Source: Nostoc sp. MS1 (lineage in GTDB: Bacteria; Cyanobacteriota; Cyanobacteriia; Cyanobacteriales; Nostocaceae). Taken from it: a DNA stretch of 64,000 nt. Made by a program: the position numbers and the translations under genes. This document shows positions 17,466 through 26,142 of this stretch, piece by piece. Each line of letters starts with the position of its first letter. Positions within the stretch are counted from its first letter, which is position 1. The stretch covers positions 5,639,501 to 5,703,500 of the forward strand of contig NZ_AP023441.1 in the NCBI RefSeq assembly GCF_019976755.1, given 5' to 3'. The notes below the pieces were generated by a model. The model was not told the DNA's origin and did no database searches. It saw nothing but the letters and a program-made list of their open reading frames with translations.

Positions 17466-19394
17466 GTGTCCACATTAAAAAATTTAGACAATAATAAACA
17501 ACAAATTCAAACTGTACCACCTAGCTTTAATTTTTTAAAAGATGTAGGTTTAATAGCTGGCGGTACAATGTTATCAATTACAATGTTATCAAGTGCTATT
17601 CTGGCTGGTGGGGTAGTGGGTTTAGCCATAAGTTTCTGTGATTTACCAGATGTTAGACAATTACGCAATTTTTGGCCTTCAGAAACAACTTATATTTATG
17701 ATATTAAAGGTAAACTTTTAGCTCGGATACATGGGGAAGCTAATCGACAGGTAGAGTCTTTAGACAAAATTTCTCCAAATTTAAAAAGGGCTGTATTAGC
17801 TAGTGAAGATAGCAATTTTTACGAGCATCATGGCATTTATCCTGTAGGTGTTGGACGTGCAGTAATAGCCAATTTAGCAGCCGGGCAAGTCCGAGAAGGT
17901 GGTTCTACAATCACCATGCAGTTAGTAAAAAATCTGTTTTTATCTCAAAAACGTGCTTTTACTAGAAAGATTACAGAAGCTGTCTTAGCAGTACGCTTAG
18001 AGCAAGTTTTGAGTAAAGATGAAATATTAGAAATGTACCTCAATCAAGTTTACTGGGGTCACAATAACTATGGTGTGCAAACGGCAGCACGCACTTATTT
18101 TAACAAATCAGCAGCAAATTTAACTCTGGCTGAATCAGCAATGATGGCAGGCTTGATTCCTGCGCCGGAAAATTTTAGCCCATTTGTCAATATGAAATTG
18201 GCTAAACAAAGGCAGGAAGAAGTATTGGGACGGATGTTAGAACTGAATTGGATTACCCAGCAAGAATATAATAATGCCCTCAAACAAAAAATAAAACTTG
18301 GTAAAATTAAGTCATTTCAAGGTAGTGCTTTACCTTACGTTACCAATGCTGTAGCACAGGAATTGATTAAAAATTTCGGGCGGGAAACTTTGCTCAAAGG
18401 TGGAATGCGGGTACAAACTACTATAGATACTAACTTTCAGCTAATGGCAGAAAAAACTGTCAAAAAGTGGCATCGTATTCTTGAAGACCAAGGGTTAAAC
18501 AAGAATCAAATGGCTTTAGTCGCGGTTGATCCGCGTACACATTTTGTTAAGGCGCTGGTGGGTGGTATAGATGCGAAAAAGAGCGAATTTAACCGAGCAA
18601 CACAAGCCCAACGTCAACCAGGCTCTTCTTTCAAACCGTTTGTTTACTATACTGCTTTTGCTAGCGGTAAATTTACACCTAGTAGCACCATATTAGATAC
18701 CCCAGTTGGATATCGTGATGGTAACAGTTGGTATTATCCAAGAAACTATGATGGTAGCTTTATGGGAGCAATACCCATTCGTACCGCTCTGGCTCTATCT
18801 CGTAATGTCCCGGCAGTTAAGCTGGGTAAAGCTGTGGGGATGAATCGAGTTATTGCAACTTGTCGTACCTTGGGAATTATGAGTCCGATGCAACCAGTGA
18901 CTTCACTACCTTTAGGTGCGATCGGTGTTACACCATTGGAAATGGCAGGCGCTTATGCAACTATAGCCAATTATGGCTGGCAATCACCGACGACAATTAT
19001 TGCTCAAATTACTGATAGTAGCGGCAATGTCTTAGTAGATAATACACCTAGACCGAAGCTAGTTCTTGACCCTTGGGCAGCAGCAGCAACTTTAGACGTG
19101 ATGCAAACAGTTGTTCAAGAAGGAACTGGGAAAAATGCAGCTATAGGTCGTCCAGTTGCCGGGAAAACGGGTACAACCTCCTCAGAAAAGGATATTTGGT
19201 TTGTTGGTACAGTACCGCAGTTAACAACTGCTATTTGGGTAGGAAGAGACGACAATCGCCAATTAGCTCACGGTGCTTCAGGCGGAGTTATGGTTGCGCC
19301 TGTCTGGCGAGATTTTATGCAGAAGGCACTTAAAGGTGTGCCAGTAGAAAGGTTCCAGCCACCAGCTAAATTTCCTCGTCCTCAATCCAAGTAG
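17466..19394 (+). CDS. Class A penicillin-binding protein (PBP1A family)
   Basis: A bifunctional peptidoglycan synthase of 642 aa. One membrane anchor (about residues 28-60) precedes a GT51 transglycosylase domain with catalytic Glu114 in ASEDSNFYEHHG, then EGGSTITMQLVKN and QVYWGHNNYG. The transpeptidase has Ser387 in GSSFKP (SxxK), SRN near 444 and KTG in GKTGTTSS near 566. It polymerises glycan strands and cross-links stem peptides outside the membrane. The GTG start at 17466 is chosen because GTGAGGAAG lies upstream and an earlier GTG meets a stop at once. The protein ends soon after the transpeptidase without an extra tail. Confidence 0.9.
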   Translation: MSTLKNLDNNKQQIQTVPPSFNFLKDVGLIAGGTMLSITMLSSAILAGGVVGLAISFCDLPDVRQLRNFWPSETTYIYDIKGKLLARIHGEANRQVESLDKISPNLKRAVLASEDSNFYEHHGIYPVGVGRAVIANLAAGQVREGGSTITMQLVKNLFLSQKRAFTRKITEAVLAVRLEQVLSKDEILEMYLNQVYWGHNNYGVQTAARTYFNKSAANLTLAESAMMAGLIPAPENFSPFVNMKLAKQRQEEVLGRMLELNWITQQEYNNALKQKIKLGKIKSFQGSALPYVTNAVAQELIKNFGRETLLKGGMRVQTTIDTNFQLMAEKTVKKWHRILEDQGLNKNQMALVAVDPRTHFVKALVGGIDAKKSEFNRATQAQRQPGSSFKPFVYYTAFASGKFTPSSTILDTPVGYRDGNSWYYPRNYDGSFMGAIPIRTALALSRNVPAVKLGKAVGMNRVIATCRTLGIMSPMQPVTSLPLGAIGVTPLEMAGAYATIANYGWQSPTTIIAQITDSSGNVLVDNTPRPKLVLDPWAAAATLDVMQTVVQEGTGKNAAIGRPVAGKTGTTSSEKDIWFVGTVPQLTTAIWVGRDDNRQLAHGASGGVMVAPVWRDFMQKALKGVPVERFQPPAKFPRPQSK

Positions 19395-19424
19395 AAGTAT
19401 TAAGGTTAAGCTGAAGTACCTTAA

Positions 19425-19651
19425 ATGCGCGGATGGGTAGGTGTTTAAAATCAAATTTCGAGTGATAAGCTTTAAATTCTTTCAGGACAAGGGTTTTTCA
19501 AAAAACTGTTACTCAAGTATCCGCGTCCCTTACACAGACTAGGTTTTAGGCTTTTCTCCACTACTCAAATTGTATTCTTTATGGTATGATTAGCTCACCC
19601 GCGCAAAAGAACCTTGAAAACCAAATAAGTAAAGGCTTTTGGGCTTCCGCC
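19425..19651 (+). promoter_or_regulatory. Leader of CRISPR array 1
   Basis: This 227-bp leader shares several blocks with the leader of array 2 (36096-36322): ATGCGCGGATGGGTAGG at the start, CCGCG..CCTTACACAG, GGTTTTAG, TATGATT, and CCGCGCAA.AGAACCTTGAAAAC near the first repeat. Both are exactly 227 bp from the first block to repeat 1. It should hold the array promoter and the sites for spacer integration. Confidence 0.8.
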
Positions 19652-21747
19652 GTTAAAATTTCGGTTACTCCCTATTAGGGATTGAAACATAGATTTCATC
19701 AAGTTTATCCGCGCAGACAAGACAGGTGTTAAAATTTCGGTTACTCCCTATTAGGGATTGAAACTTCCTTAAGTGGCGACTTTCTTAAAGATGCTTTAGG
19801 TTAAAATTTCGGTTACTCCCTATTAGGGATTGAAACGCTACTAATCTTCTACCTGATCCTCTTTCTACAGGTTAAAATTTCGGTTACTCCCTATTAGGGA
19901 TTGAAACCCAACGTAAACAGCTTGAAATTGATTTGTATAAATGTTAAAATTTCGGTTACTCCCTATTAGGGATTGAAACGATATACTTTGAAGTTTCCAA
20001 TCGGGTAGGAACATTTGTTAAAATTTCGGTTACTCCCTATTAGGGATTGAAACATCTGGTGATGCCCCCAGTGGTGTTCCCGCCACTACGGTTAAAATTT
20101 CGGTTACTCCCTATTAGGGATTGAAACGTGGGATAGACGGTAATCCTTCATTGCTGAGGAGTTAAAATTTCGGTTACTCCCTATTAGGGATTGAAACACC
20201 ATCGACCAAGCCAGTAAACACGGTAGCAGGAAGTAGTTAAAATTTCGGTTACTCCCTATTAGGGATTGAAACATCGTCTCATCTATTTCTTTGGCGATAT
20301 TTAGGGGTTAAAATTTCGGTTACTCCCTATTAGGGATTGAAACTTTTTATATCTATTGACTATTACATTTTACTGTAGTTAAAATTTCGGTTACTCCCTA
20401 TTAGGGATTGAAACCTTTAAGCTCGGATAAAGATTTCCAGCAGAGATTTAAGTTAAAATTTCGGTTACTCCCTATTAGGGATTGAAACCGAATCTCTATC
20501 TCTCCGCTTCCTTATTCAGTATAGTTAAAATTTCGGTTACTCCCTATTAGGGATTGAAACTGATGAGTGCGGCGTATTTCTTAATGCTCGGAGATGGGTT
20601 AAAATTTCGGTTACTCCCTATTAGGGATTGAAACATTTCATCGTTGATCAGTTAGATGATGGTAGGTGGAGTTAAAATTTCGGTTACTCCCTATTAGGGA
20701 TTGAAACCCACTGTCTGTAGTGTCTTTGATAGCTTGTATTACATCTAAGGTTAAAATTTCGGTTACTCCCTATTAGGGATTGAAACATACATACTATGTA
20801 CGTCTGCCATTTACCAAAGGAGTTAAAATTTCGGTTACTCCCTATTAGGGATTGAAACATAATTTTCATAACAGCTTTAACCTTGGTTTGTAGCGTTAAA
20901 ATTTCGGTTACTCCCTATTAGGGATTGAAACCTTCTGAAGAAATTGAGACAACGCAAACAACTATTGTTAAAATTTCGGTTACTCCCTATTAGGGATTGA
21001 AACGATGAGGCTGCGTGGTGGGCGGCTTATGGTACTACTGTTAAAATTTCGGTTACTCCCTATTAGGGATTGAAACCTGTTTTTAAGGCTTCAATGATTG
21101 CATAAACCTGTTAAAATTTCGGTTACTCCCTATTAGGGATTGAAACAGTGAAGTTCCCTCAGCAGCAGCACCAGCAGAAACGTTAAAATTTCGGTTACTC
21201 CCTATTAGGGATTGAAACCCAACTTTTATCTACTCTACCTTTAGCTGGAATTGTTAAAATTTCGGTTACTCCCTATTAGGGATTGAAACGATTCGGTGGT
21301 TTTCTTCACTTTTATTCCTGTATGGATATGTGGTTAAAATTTCGGTTACTCCCTATTAGGGATTGAAACCTGCTGTATTAACTCTTTGCTGACTTATATG
21401 GAAATCAGCGCAGTTAAAATTTCGGTTACTCCCTATTAGGGATTGAAACCTTTTGGATTTAATCTAATTGTGGCGATTGCCACGTTAAAATTTCGGTTAC
21501 TCCCTATTAGGGATTGAAACAAAAGAGAGACAAGTCAAATCATAATAAACTGTAGTTAAAATTTCGGTTACTCCCTATTAGGGATTGAAACGGACTTGGA
21601 TTGAATGGATTAGGAGCATAATAAGGAGTTAAAATTTCGGTTACTCCCTATTAGGGATTGAAACTCTGGAGTTCCGAGAAAGTCTATGATTGCGTTGACA
21701 GCAAAGCAAAGTTAAAATCTTAATTAATCCCTAATAGGGATTGAAGC
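19652..21747 (+). CRISPR. CRISPR array 1, 29 repeats (37 bp) and 28 spacers
   Basis: The repeat begins GTTAAAATTTCGGTTACTCC and ends CTATTAGGGATTGAAAC. It contains the small palindrome CCCTATTAGGG and the 3' tag ATTGAAAC. Repeats start at 19652, 19728, 19800 and so on every 70-80 bp; spacers are 33-46 bp. The last repeat (21711-21747) is degenerate at about nine positions, marking the old end, so the leader is on the left and transcription is on the plus strand. A further fragment GTTAAAATTT lies at 21784. Spacer 8 (20198-20235) overlaps a spacer of array 2. Confidence 0.97.
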
Positions 21748-21829
21748 TGGATTCAGTACGTATATCCTAAGCGATCGCAGAATGTTAAAATTTTAGATGC
21801 CTGAGTGAAGTCTAGTTAAAAAGAAAAAC

Positions 21830-22696
21830 TTAAGAACTAATTTCTAAATTGTAATGTTGACAGAGATTTTTCAGCTTTTCCAGCATAAGAGAACGCACAT
21901 TCTCTGGTGCTAAAATTACACAATCTGGTGCATATTGCATTACTTCTCGAATAAACCAAAAGGTACTAGAGACACGCCTAACAACTCGCCTTACTTTTTG
22001 CGTTTGGGGAAGCCATTCATTTATTTTGTCTTCGGATTTGGGTTGATATGCAAAGGCTAAACCAGCAAACAGTTGCATTTCTACGTCTATTTCTGCTAAC
22101 CCTAAGCGCCACTCACCAGTAACAGGTAAAATTACAGCGTCTTGTATTCTATCTAAACGTAAACTCCAATTGTGCTGTAATTCCTTGACATCTAAGTTAC
22201 CCTCAGTCTCCTCACACCAGCAATCAAGGTATTGGCGTTTTTCATGAGGGTTAACTTTGGCGTAACGGACAGTAAAGTCAAATACTTTATGTGTAGCATC
22301 TTGATAAGAAAGTTGAAAAGGTTGCTGACGGAGAATATAACGGTCTATTTGTACTCGCCAACTTGGAGGGGTTTTCTCTAAGAAGGCTTGAATTTCATTG
22401 CGCAAGGGAATGGATAATTCACCCCGTTCTAGTAATAACTTAGCGATAATTTGGGCTTGTTCAATTTGACCGATATCTGTCAAAGCTGCAATACATCTAT
22501 GTAGTGCGCGGATGCGCGACTCTTCCCAATCATTATTTTTCGTAATGTTCAGCTGCCGTTTAGCAATTGCTTTGATAAGTTTGGAAATATTGGGGTCATC
22601 TCCCCACATCATACCGAACTCATAAGCGATCGCTTCTAGTTCAGCTTTATCTTGTTCGCTTACCGACAGGGTTATAGACTGACCTTTACGACTCAT
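21830..22696 (-). CDS. WYL-domain regulator of the type I-D CRISPR locus
   Basis: A 288-aa protein. The N-terminus (GQSITLSVSEQDKAELEAIA, then ISKLIKAIAKR) looks like a ribbon-helix-helix DNA-binding segment; a helical middle follows, and the C-terminal half has WYL-type strands (PFQLSYQDATHKVFDFTVRY and the LILAPENVRSLML-like end). WYL proteins bind ligands or nucleic acid and regulate many CRISPR loci; Sll7009 of Synechocystis plays a negative role in the I-D system. Here the gene is divergent from cas3, with repeated TACGGACAC motifs between them, so autoregulation and control of cas3 are likely. Confidence 0.8.
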   Translation of the reverse strand: MSRKGQSITLSVSEQDKAELEAIAYEFGMMWGDDPNISKLIKAIAKRQLNITKNNDWEESRIRALHRCIAALTDIGQIEQAQIIAKLLLERGELSIPLRNEIQAFLEKTPPSWRVQIDRYILRQQPFQLSYQDATHKVFDFTVRYAKVNPHEKRQYLDCWCEETEGNLDVKELQHNWSLRLDRIQDAVILPVTGEWRLGLAEIDVEMQLFAGLAFAYQPKSEDKINEWLPQTQKVRRVVRRVSSTFWFIREVMQYAPDCVILAPENVRSLMLEKLKNLCQHYNLEISS

Positions 22697-22702
22697 AAAA
22701 AT

Positions 22703-22802
22703 ATACGGACACTTTTGTACTGATAAATCTTGCCAAGTAATATTTTGCGTGCCAATATAGTTTTTAACAACTAGTTACGGACACTATTTAAGTGTATGTC
22801 CG
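22703..22802. promoter_or_regulatory. Divergent WYL/cas3 control region with TACGGACAC repeats
   Basis: TACGGACAC occurs at 22704-22712 and 22776-22784, and the reverse form TGTCCG overlaps the cas3 start (22798-22802). The stretch 22725-22772 is about 80 percent identical to 25211-25258 downstream of cas3, which has its own TACGGACAC pair. These are good operator candidates for the WYL/RHH protein. Confidence 0.6.
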
Positions 22803-24976
22803 AAAGTTACAAAATTACTCTTAAACCCGTTTATTCTCAAACAGTCCCTACACCTGATGGGGTGCAGATACCTGAGAATTGGTCACTTTCTTGGCATCAA
22901 GCTGCTACTTTAGAAGCACTACGCAATCCAAATATTGATGTAGTATTTAACACCGCAATGACAGGTGATGGTAAAAGCTTGGCTGCATATTTAGAAGTTC
23001 TCCAGGGTGAATTTTCTGCGATTGGGCTTTACCCAACTAACGAACTAGCCCGTGATCAAGAAATACAGATTCAAGGATATATAAAGATATTTCAACCTCA
23101 AGATCAACCACGGATAGTCAGATTGAGTGGGGCTGATTTAGAAATTTATGCAGAAAATGAAGGATTGAAAAAAAGTGCCGCAATTTCTACTCTTACTAGC
23201 CAAAGAGAAGCATTATTAACAAACCCAGATATTTTCCATTATTTGCATAGGGGGGCTTATATAATTCGTGGCGATAGTCCCGATAAACTCTGGGGAAAAA
23301 TTGATAAGGATTTTGATTTATTTATTTTTGATGAATTTCATGTTTTTGCAGCGCCACAAATAGCTAGTGTAGTTAACACTATGTTGTTAATTCGCTGCAC
23401 AAATCGCCGGAAGAAATTTCTGTTTCTTTCTGCTACTCCAGATAAAAATTTAATTGATAGATTAAAACTGGCTGGATTTCGTTGTCAGGAAATTAACCCT
23501 ATTGAGGAAAACAAATATCAATTTCCCGACACACCAGCACAAGAGGAGAAACTGAAAAACCAAGGATGGCGACAAGTTGCGCGGACAATTTCATTTAATT
23601 TTATCCCTTTAGAACCGAGCTTTAAAGCATCGGAAACTTGGCTAAAGGAAAATAGTAATTTAATTTTGAAACAGTTTCAGCAATATCCAGGAAGTAAAGG
23701 GGCAATCATTCTTAACTCAATCGCAGCCGTTAAACGGTTGACTCCATTTTTTCAAGTAATTTTGCAGCCTTATGGATTACAGGTAGGAGAAAATACTGGA
23801 TTATCAGGAAAGGGAGAAAAAGAACAGAGTTTGTCGGCTGATTTAGTTTTAGGGACTAGCACTATTGATGTAGGTGTTGATTTTAAGATTAATTTCCTAA
23901 TTTTTGAATCATCTGATGCTGGTAACTTTATTCAACGCTTGGGACGCTTAGGTAGGCATGATGGTTATGAAAAGGATGGGCAAGAAATTAAGTTTCAAAA
24001 CTTTACTGCTTTTGCTTTAGTGCCTAACTTTTTGGTTGAACGTTTATTTCTGGGTGATACACCACCTTTAGCGGTGAATAGTATTTGCGATCGCCCAACT
24101 TTTCATAAAATTATTGCTGATAAATATCGCCAGATTAATGATTTTCGCGGCTATTACAAACGTTGGGGTGCAGTACAGTCATTTTATTTGTTCTGCAAAT
24201 TAGGCGATCGCACGATTAAAGAACAGTATGCCCAAAGCCGAGAACAGTTTCAAAAAGCCTGTGAAGAAGTATTTGATACCAGTTTAAAATCGGTGGCTGG
24301 GCGTGTTTCAGGATGGGCGAAAGATTGGCAAGCACTGTCTGGTAATAAATCGGGAAATCCTATTGCAGATGATGCTGCTAGTTTCCGTGGTGTAAGTTCT
24401 CTGCAATGTGGTTTGTATGATTTAACGGAAAATAACGAAGTAGACAGGTTTAAAACCTATGATTTACCCGGCATTTTGGGTAATTTAGAGATTGAAGTCT
24501 GGACAGAGGCGGGATTTATACGGACACTTAAGGAAACGGCAGAACGTACAGGACAAGCGATCGCTAAAGGTAGATTTGCTCACTGTTTAGCATTTATGAA
24601 GTTGCGTTCCTACCGTGAGGAACGGCTGAACTGGAAGTTTACATATTCTGGGGATTTGCAGGCGATCGCAGATACTTGGAAGGTGCAAGTTTTAAAGGGT
24701 GTGGAAGTTTGGCAACCTGAGAACTACTGGATTGGGGAAATTAACAAACGACTGAAGAAGGAAGGTTTAGTCTGTTACGTAATTCGCCGTCCTGTAGCGG
24801 AAGTGCGGATGCGGCTACGGCTACCGATGCACTTTCAGATTTACCCAATTAGCGATCGGTACAGCTTTCATGATGCGACAGCGCCGTACTCTATGGCTTT
24901 TGGCCACTCTGCGCTGTTGCTGGATACTTTGGCTTACACCTTTAAAAGCAAAGGAGATGAGATATGGGTAGCTTGA
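22796..24976 (+). CDS. cas3: Type I-D Cas3' helicase
   Basis: A 726-aa superfamily 2 helicase. Walker A is AMTGDGKS at residues 54-61, Walker B is DEFH at 179-182, motif III is LFLSATPD near 206 and motif VI is QRLGRLGRH near 385. There is no HD nuclease domain; as usual for type I-D, the HD sits on Cas10d instead. It unwinds and drives movement along target DNA after Cascade binding. It stands apart from the effector genes by about 3 kb of accessory genes. The TACGGACAC motif also occurs inside the gene at about 24523. Confidence 0.92.
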   Translation: MSESYKITLKPVYSQTVPTPDGVQIPENWSLSWHQAATLEALRNPNIDVVFNTAMTGDGKSLAAYLEVLQGEFSAIGLYPTNELARDQEIQIQGYIKIFQPQDQPRIVRLSGADLEIYAENEGLKKSAAISTLTSQREALLTNPDIFHYLHRGAYIIRGDSPDKLWGKIDKDFDLFIFDEFHVFAAPQIASVVNTMLLIRCTNRRKKFLFLSATPDKNLIDRLKLAGFRCQEINPIEENKYQFPDTPAQEEKLKNQGWRQVARTISFNFIPLEPSFKASETWLKENSNLILKQFQQYPGSKGAIILNSIAAVKRLTPFFQVILQPYGLQVGENTGLSGKGEKEQSLSADLVLGTSTIDVGVDFKINFLIFESSDAGNFIQRLGRLGRHDGYEKDGQEIKFQNFTAFALVPNFLVERLFLGDTPPLAVNSICDRPTFHKIIADKYRQINDFRGYYKRWGAVQSFYLFCKLGDRTIKEQYAQSREQFQKACEEVFDTSLKSVAGRVSGWAKDWQALSGNKSGNPIADDAASFRGVSSLQCGLYDLTENNEVDRFKTYDLPGILGNLEIEVWTEAGFIRTLKETAERTGQAIAKGRFAHCLAFMKLRSYREERLNWKFTYSGDLQAIADTWKVQVLKGVEVWQPENYWIGEINKRLKKEGLVCYVIRRPVAEVRMRLRLPMHFQIYPISDRYSFHDATAPYSMAFGHSALLLDTLAYTFKSKGDEIWVA

Positions 24977-24977
24977 A

Positions 24978-25093
24978 GTTTCAATCCCTAATAGGGAGTT
25001 TAGTCAATTGAGTAGGAAGTTTAGAGCAACGACCACCATTAGGCTCGCAGTGAATTGTTTCAATCCCTGATAGGGATTAAAAAATTTCATAAT
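24978..25093 (-). CRISPR. Two degenerate CRISPR repeats in reverse orientation with one spacer
   Basis: GTTTCAATCCCTAATAGGGA starts at 24978 and GTTTCAATCCCTGATAGGGA at 25057, the reverse complement of the array repeats' 3' half. The spacing is 79 bp (37 plus 42), which fits a repeat-spacer unit. The second unit also keeps AAATTTCAT in reverse. It begins 1 bp after the cas3 stop codon and has no leader that I can see. Confidence 0.7.
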
Positions 25094-25109
25094 GAATTAT
25101 GAAATTTTT
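25080..25109 (+). terminator. Terminator after cas3
   Basis: AAAAATTTCATAA and TTATGAAATTTTT form a 13-bp stem with a TGAA loop, ending in T residues. It is AT-rich but perfect, and may stop transcripts from either side. Confidence 0.55.
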
Positions 25110-25189
25110 CCTAACTTCACCTACCACTATTATCGTAAATCGTAATAGCAATGATTACAAGGGCTATGTGGGCTGACATAAATATTTTA

Positions 25190-25258
25190 TACGGACACAT
25201 AAATACGGACATATCTTGTCAAATTCTATTTTGCGTGTCAATATTGTTTTTAGCAACC
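25190..25258. promoter_or_regulatory. Second copy of the WYL-type operator/promoter region
   Basis: TACGGACAC at 25190-25198 and TACGGACAT at 25204-25212 are followed by 48 bp (25211-25258) about 80 percent identical to the WYL/cas3 control region. It precedes the structured leader and 79-aa gene, so this unit is probably under the same regulator. Confidence 0.55.
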
Positions 25259-25318
25259 ATGTTTTTTAATCCCTTATACTTTAAAAGGGGAAAGCTTTAC
25301 AGCTATCTGAGAAACGAG

Positions 25319-25469
25319 CGCGAGTAGGAACACAGAGATGTCATCCTCGCCCTTCTTGATATATTCACGGAACGGCTTGGTGTCAGTCTATCTGGGGGGG
25401 TAAAACCCCACCTATCGTCTTTAGGTAAGGGGTAGCTGTGGGGTTTTCCACCTTCTAAATAGACAGACA
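25319..25469 (+). ncRNA. Candidate structured RNA leader of the 79-aa gene
   Basis: Nested pairings can be drawn: TGTCAGTCTAT (25381-25391) with ATAGACAGACA (25459-25469), one mismatch, and inside it AAAACCCCAC (25402-25411) with GTGGGGTTTT (25438-25447), perfect. A separate stem GCGAG(TA)GGA/TCCTCGC lies near 25319-25351. The structure ends 1 bp before AAGGAG, the ribosome binding site of the 79-aa ORF, so folding could control its translation. It matches no RNA family I recognise. Confidence 0.45.
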
Positions 25470-25484
25470 AAAGGAGAACTAAAT

Positions 25485-25724
25485 ATGCCAAAGCCACGCG
25501 GTTCTAAATCTCAAGAGCCGTTGCAATTGTTCATTCCATATTCCTGGAAGCCATACCTGGACAACAAGAAAAAAGTCCGGGGTAAAAACAGGAAAATCTT
25601 TGAGCAGTTACAGGAAGTTGTTATCCAACTACAAATAGCGCTTGAAAGAGATGAATTTGAGTCATTTGAGGTTAAGGAAGCAACTCGTGATTTCTTAACA
25701 CTTGTTCAGGGAAATAAAAAATAG
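25485..25724 (+). CDS. Small basic protein of unknown function inside the cas locus, 79 aa
   Basis: It starts MPKPRGSKSQEPLQLFIPYSW and then has a basic linker KKKVRGKNRK and two helices (IFEQLQEVVIQLQIALERDE; FEVKEATRDFLTLVQGNKK). ATG 25485 follows AAGGAG at the right distance. It has its own candidate promoter, a structured leader and a strong terminator, making an independent unit between cas3 and the I-D effector genes. I do not recognise the family. A nucleic-acid-binding role is possible from its charge, but this is only a guess. Confidence 0.6.
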   Translation: MPKPRGSKSQEPLQLFIPYSWKPYLDNKKKVRGKNRKIFEQLQEVVIQLQIALERDEFESFEVKEATRDFLTLVQGNKK

Positions 25725-25763
25725 ATATAAATTATCTATAAACTCTGAAGTTGTTGAAATAAG

Positions 25764-25810
25764 GCTCTACAGGGGTAGTTTTATTACACTTGAGCCTGTA
25801 GAGCTTTTTT
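25764..25810 (+). terminator. Strong intrinsic terminator after the 79-aa gene
   Basis: GCTCTACAGG (25764-25773) pairs perfectly with CCTGTAGAGC (25795-25804), followed by six T. The downstream I-D genes therefore need their own promoter or readthrough. Confidence 0.85.
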
Positions 25811-25898
25811 GTCAAAAAATACCAATAAATTCACTTGTCGGGTGAGCCAACGAGAGCGTAATACTTTTACCTTGTTAACTTCTTTTCATCTTTCAAAT

Positions 25899-26117
25899 AT
25901 GAACGAACAAGAACTTTTGGAACGAATCACAGTGAAACCACAAATATTTGGTGGTAAACCTATTATTCGCGATCGCCGCCTTGCAGTTGAACATATTTTA
26001 GAAATGCTGGCGGCGGGAGACACTATCGAAACCTTACTAGAAGCTTACCCCTGGTTAGAACAAGAAGATATACAAGCCTGTTTAATCTGTGCGTCTCGAC
26101 TAGTTAATCATGACTAA
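25899..26117 (+). CDS. DUF433 (VapB-like) antitoxin
   Basis: The frame is open from TTG 25809, but ATG 25899 (MNEQELLERITVKPQIFGGK) is the usual start of this family. The 72-aa protein has ITVKPQIFGGKPIIRDRRLAVEHILEMLAAGDT and YPWLEQEDIQACL, the winged HTH typical of DUF433. Such proteins are normally encoded just before a DUF5615 PIN-like toxin and overlap it. Here only a 10-codon start of such a toxin remains (26110-26142), so the antitoxin appears orphaned. It may instead regulate the following genes. Confidence 0.75.
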   Translation: MNEQELLERITVKPQIFGGKPIIRDRRLAVEHILEMLAAGDTIETLLEAYPWLEQEDIQACLICASRLVNHD

Positions 26118-26142
26118 ATTGAAAATCCACAGCTATGAGTAA
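26110..26142 (+). pseudogene. Remnant start of a DUF5615-type toxin gene
   Basis: An ATG overlapping the DUF433 stop by 8 bp reads MTKLKIHSYE and then stop. DUF5615 toxins usually overlap DUF433 genes like this and start MTK.KI.xD, so this may be what is left after deletion or replacement by the YhcG-like gene, whose start overlaps it. The evidence is a few residues plus position, hence weak. Confidence 0.3.

Noticed and set aside
20684..20869. Minus-strand ORF inside array 1
   Set aside because: It is translated from CRISPR repeats and spacers (repeated FQSLIGSNRNFN); same for the frames at 36346, 36694 and 38146 in array 2.
25303..25497. Minus-strand 64-aa ORF opposite the structured leader
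   Set aside because: No ribosome binding site; the conserved-looking pairings favour an RNA structure on the plus strand.
25260..25810. Diversity-generating retroelement or retron in the cas locus
   Set aside because: Considered because of the structured RNA and small protein, but there is no reverse transcriptase and no template/variable repeat.
25899..26117. Intact DUF433/DUF5615 toxin-antitoxin pair
   Set aside because: Only the antitoxin is complete; no DUF5615 domain follows.
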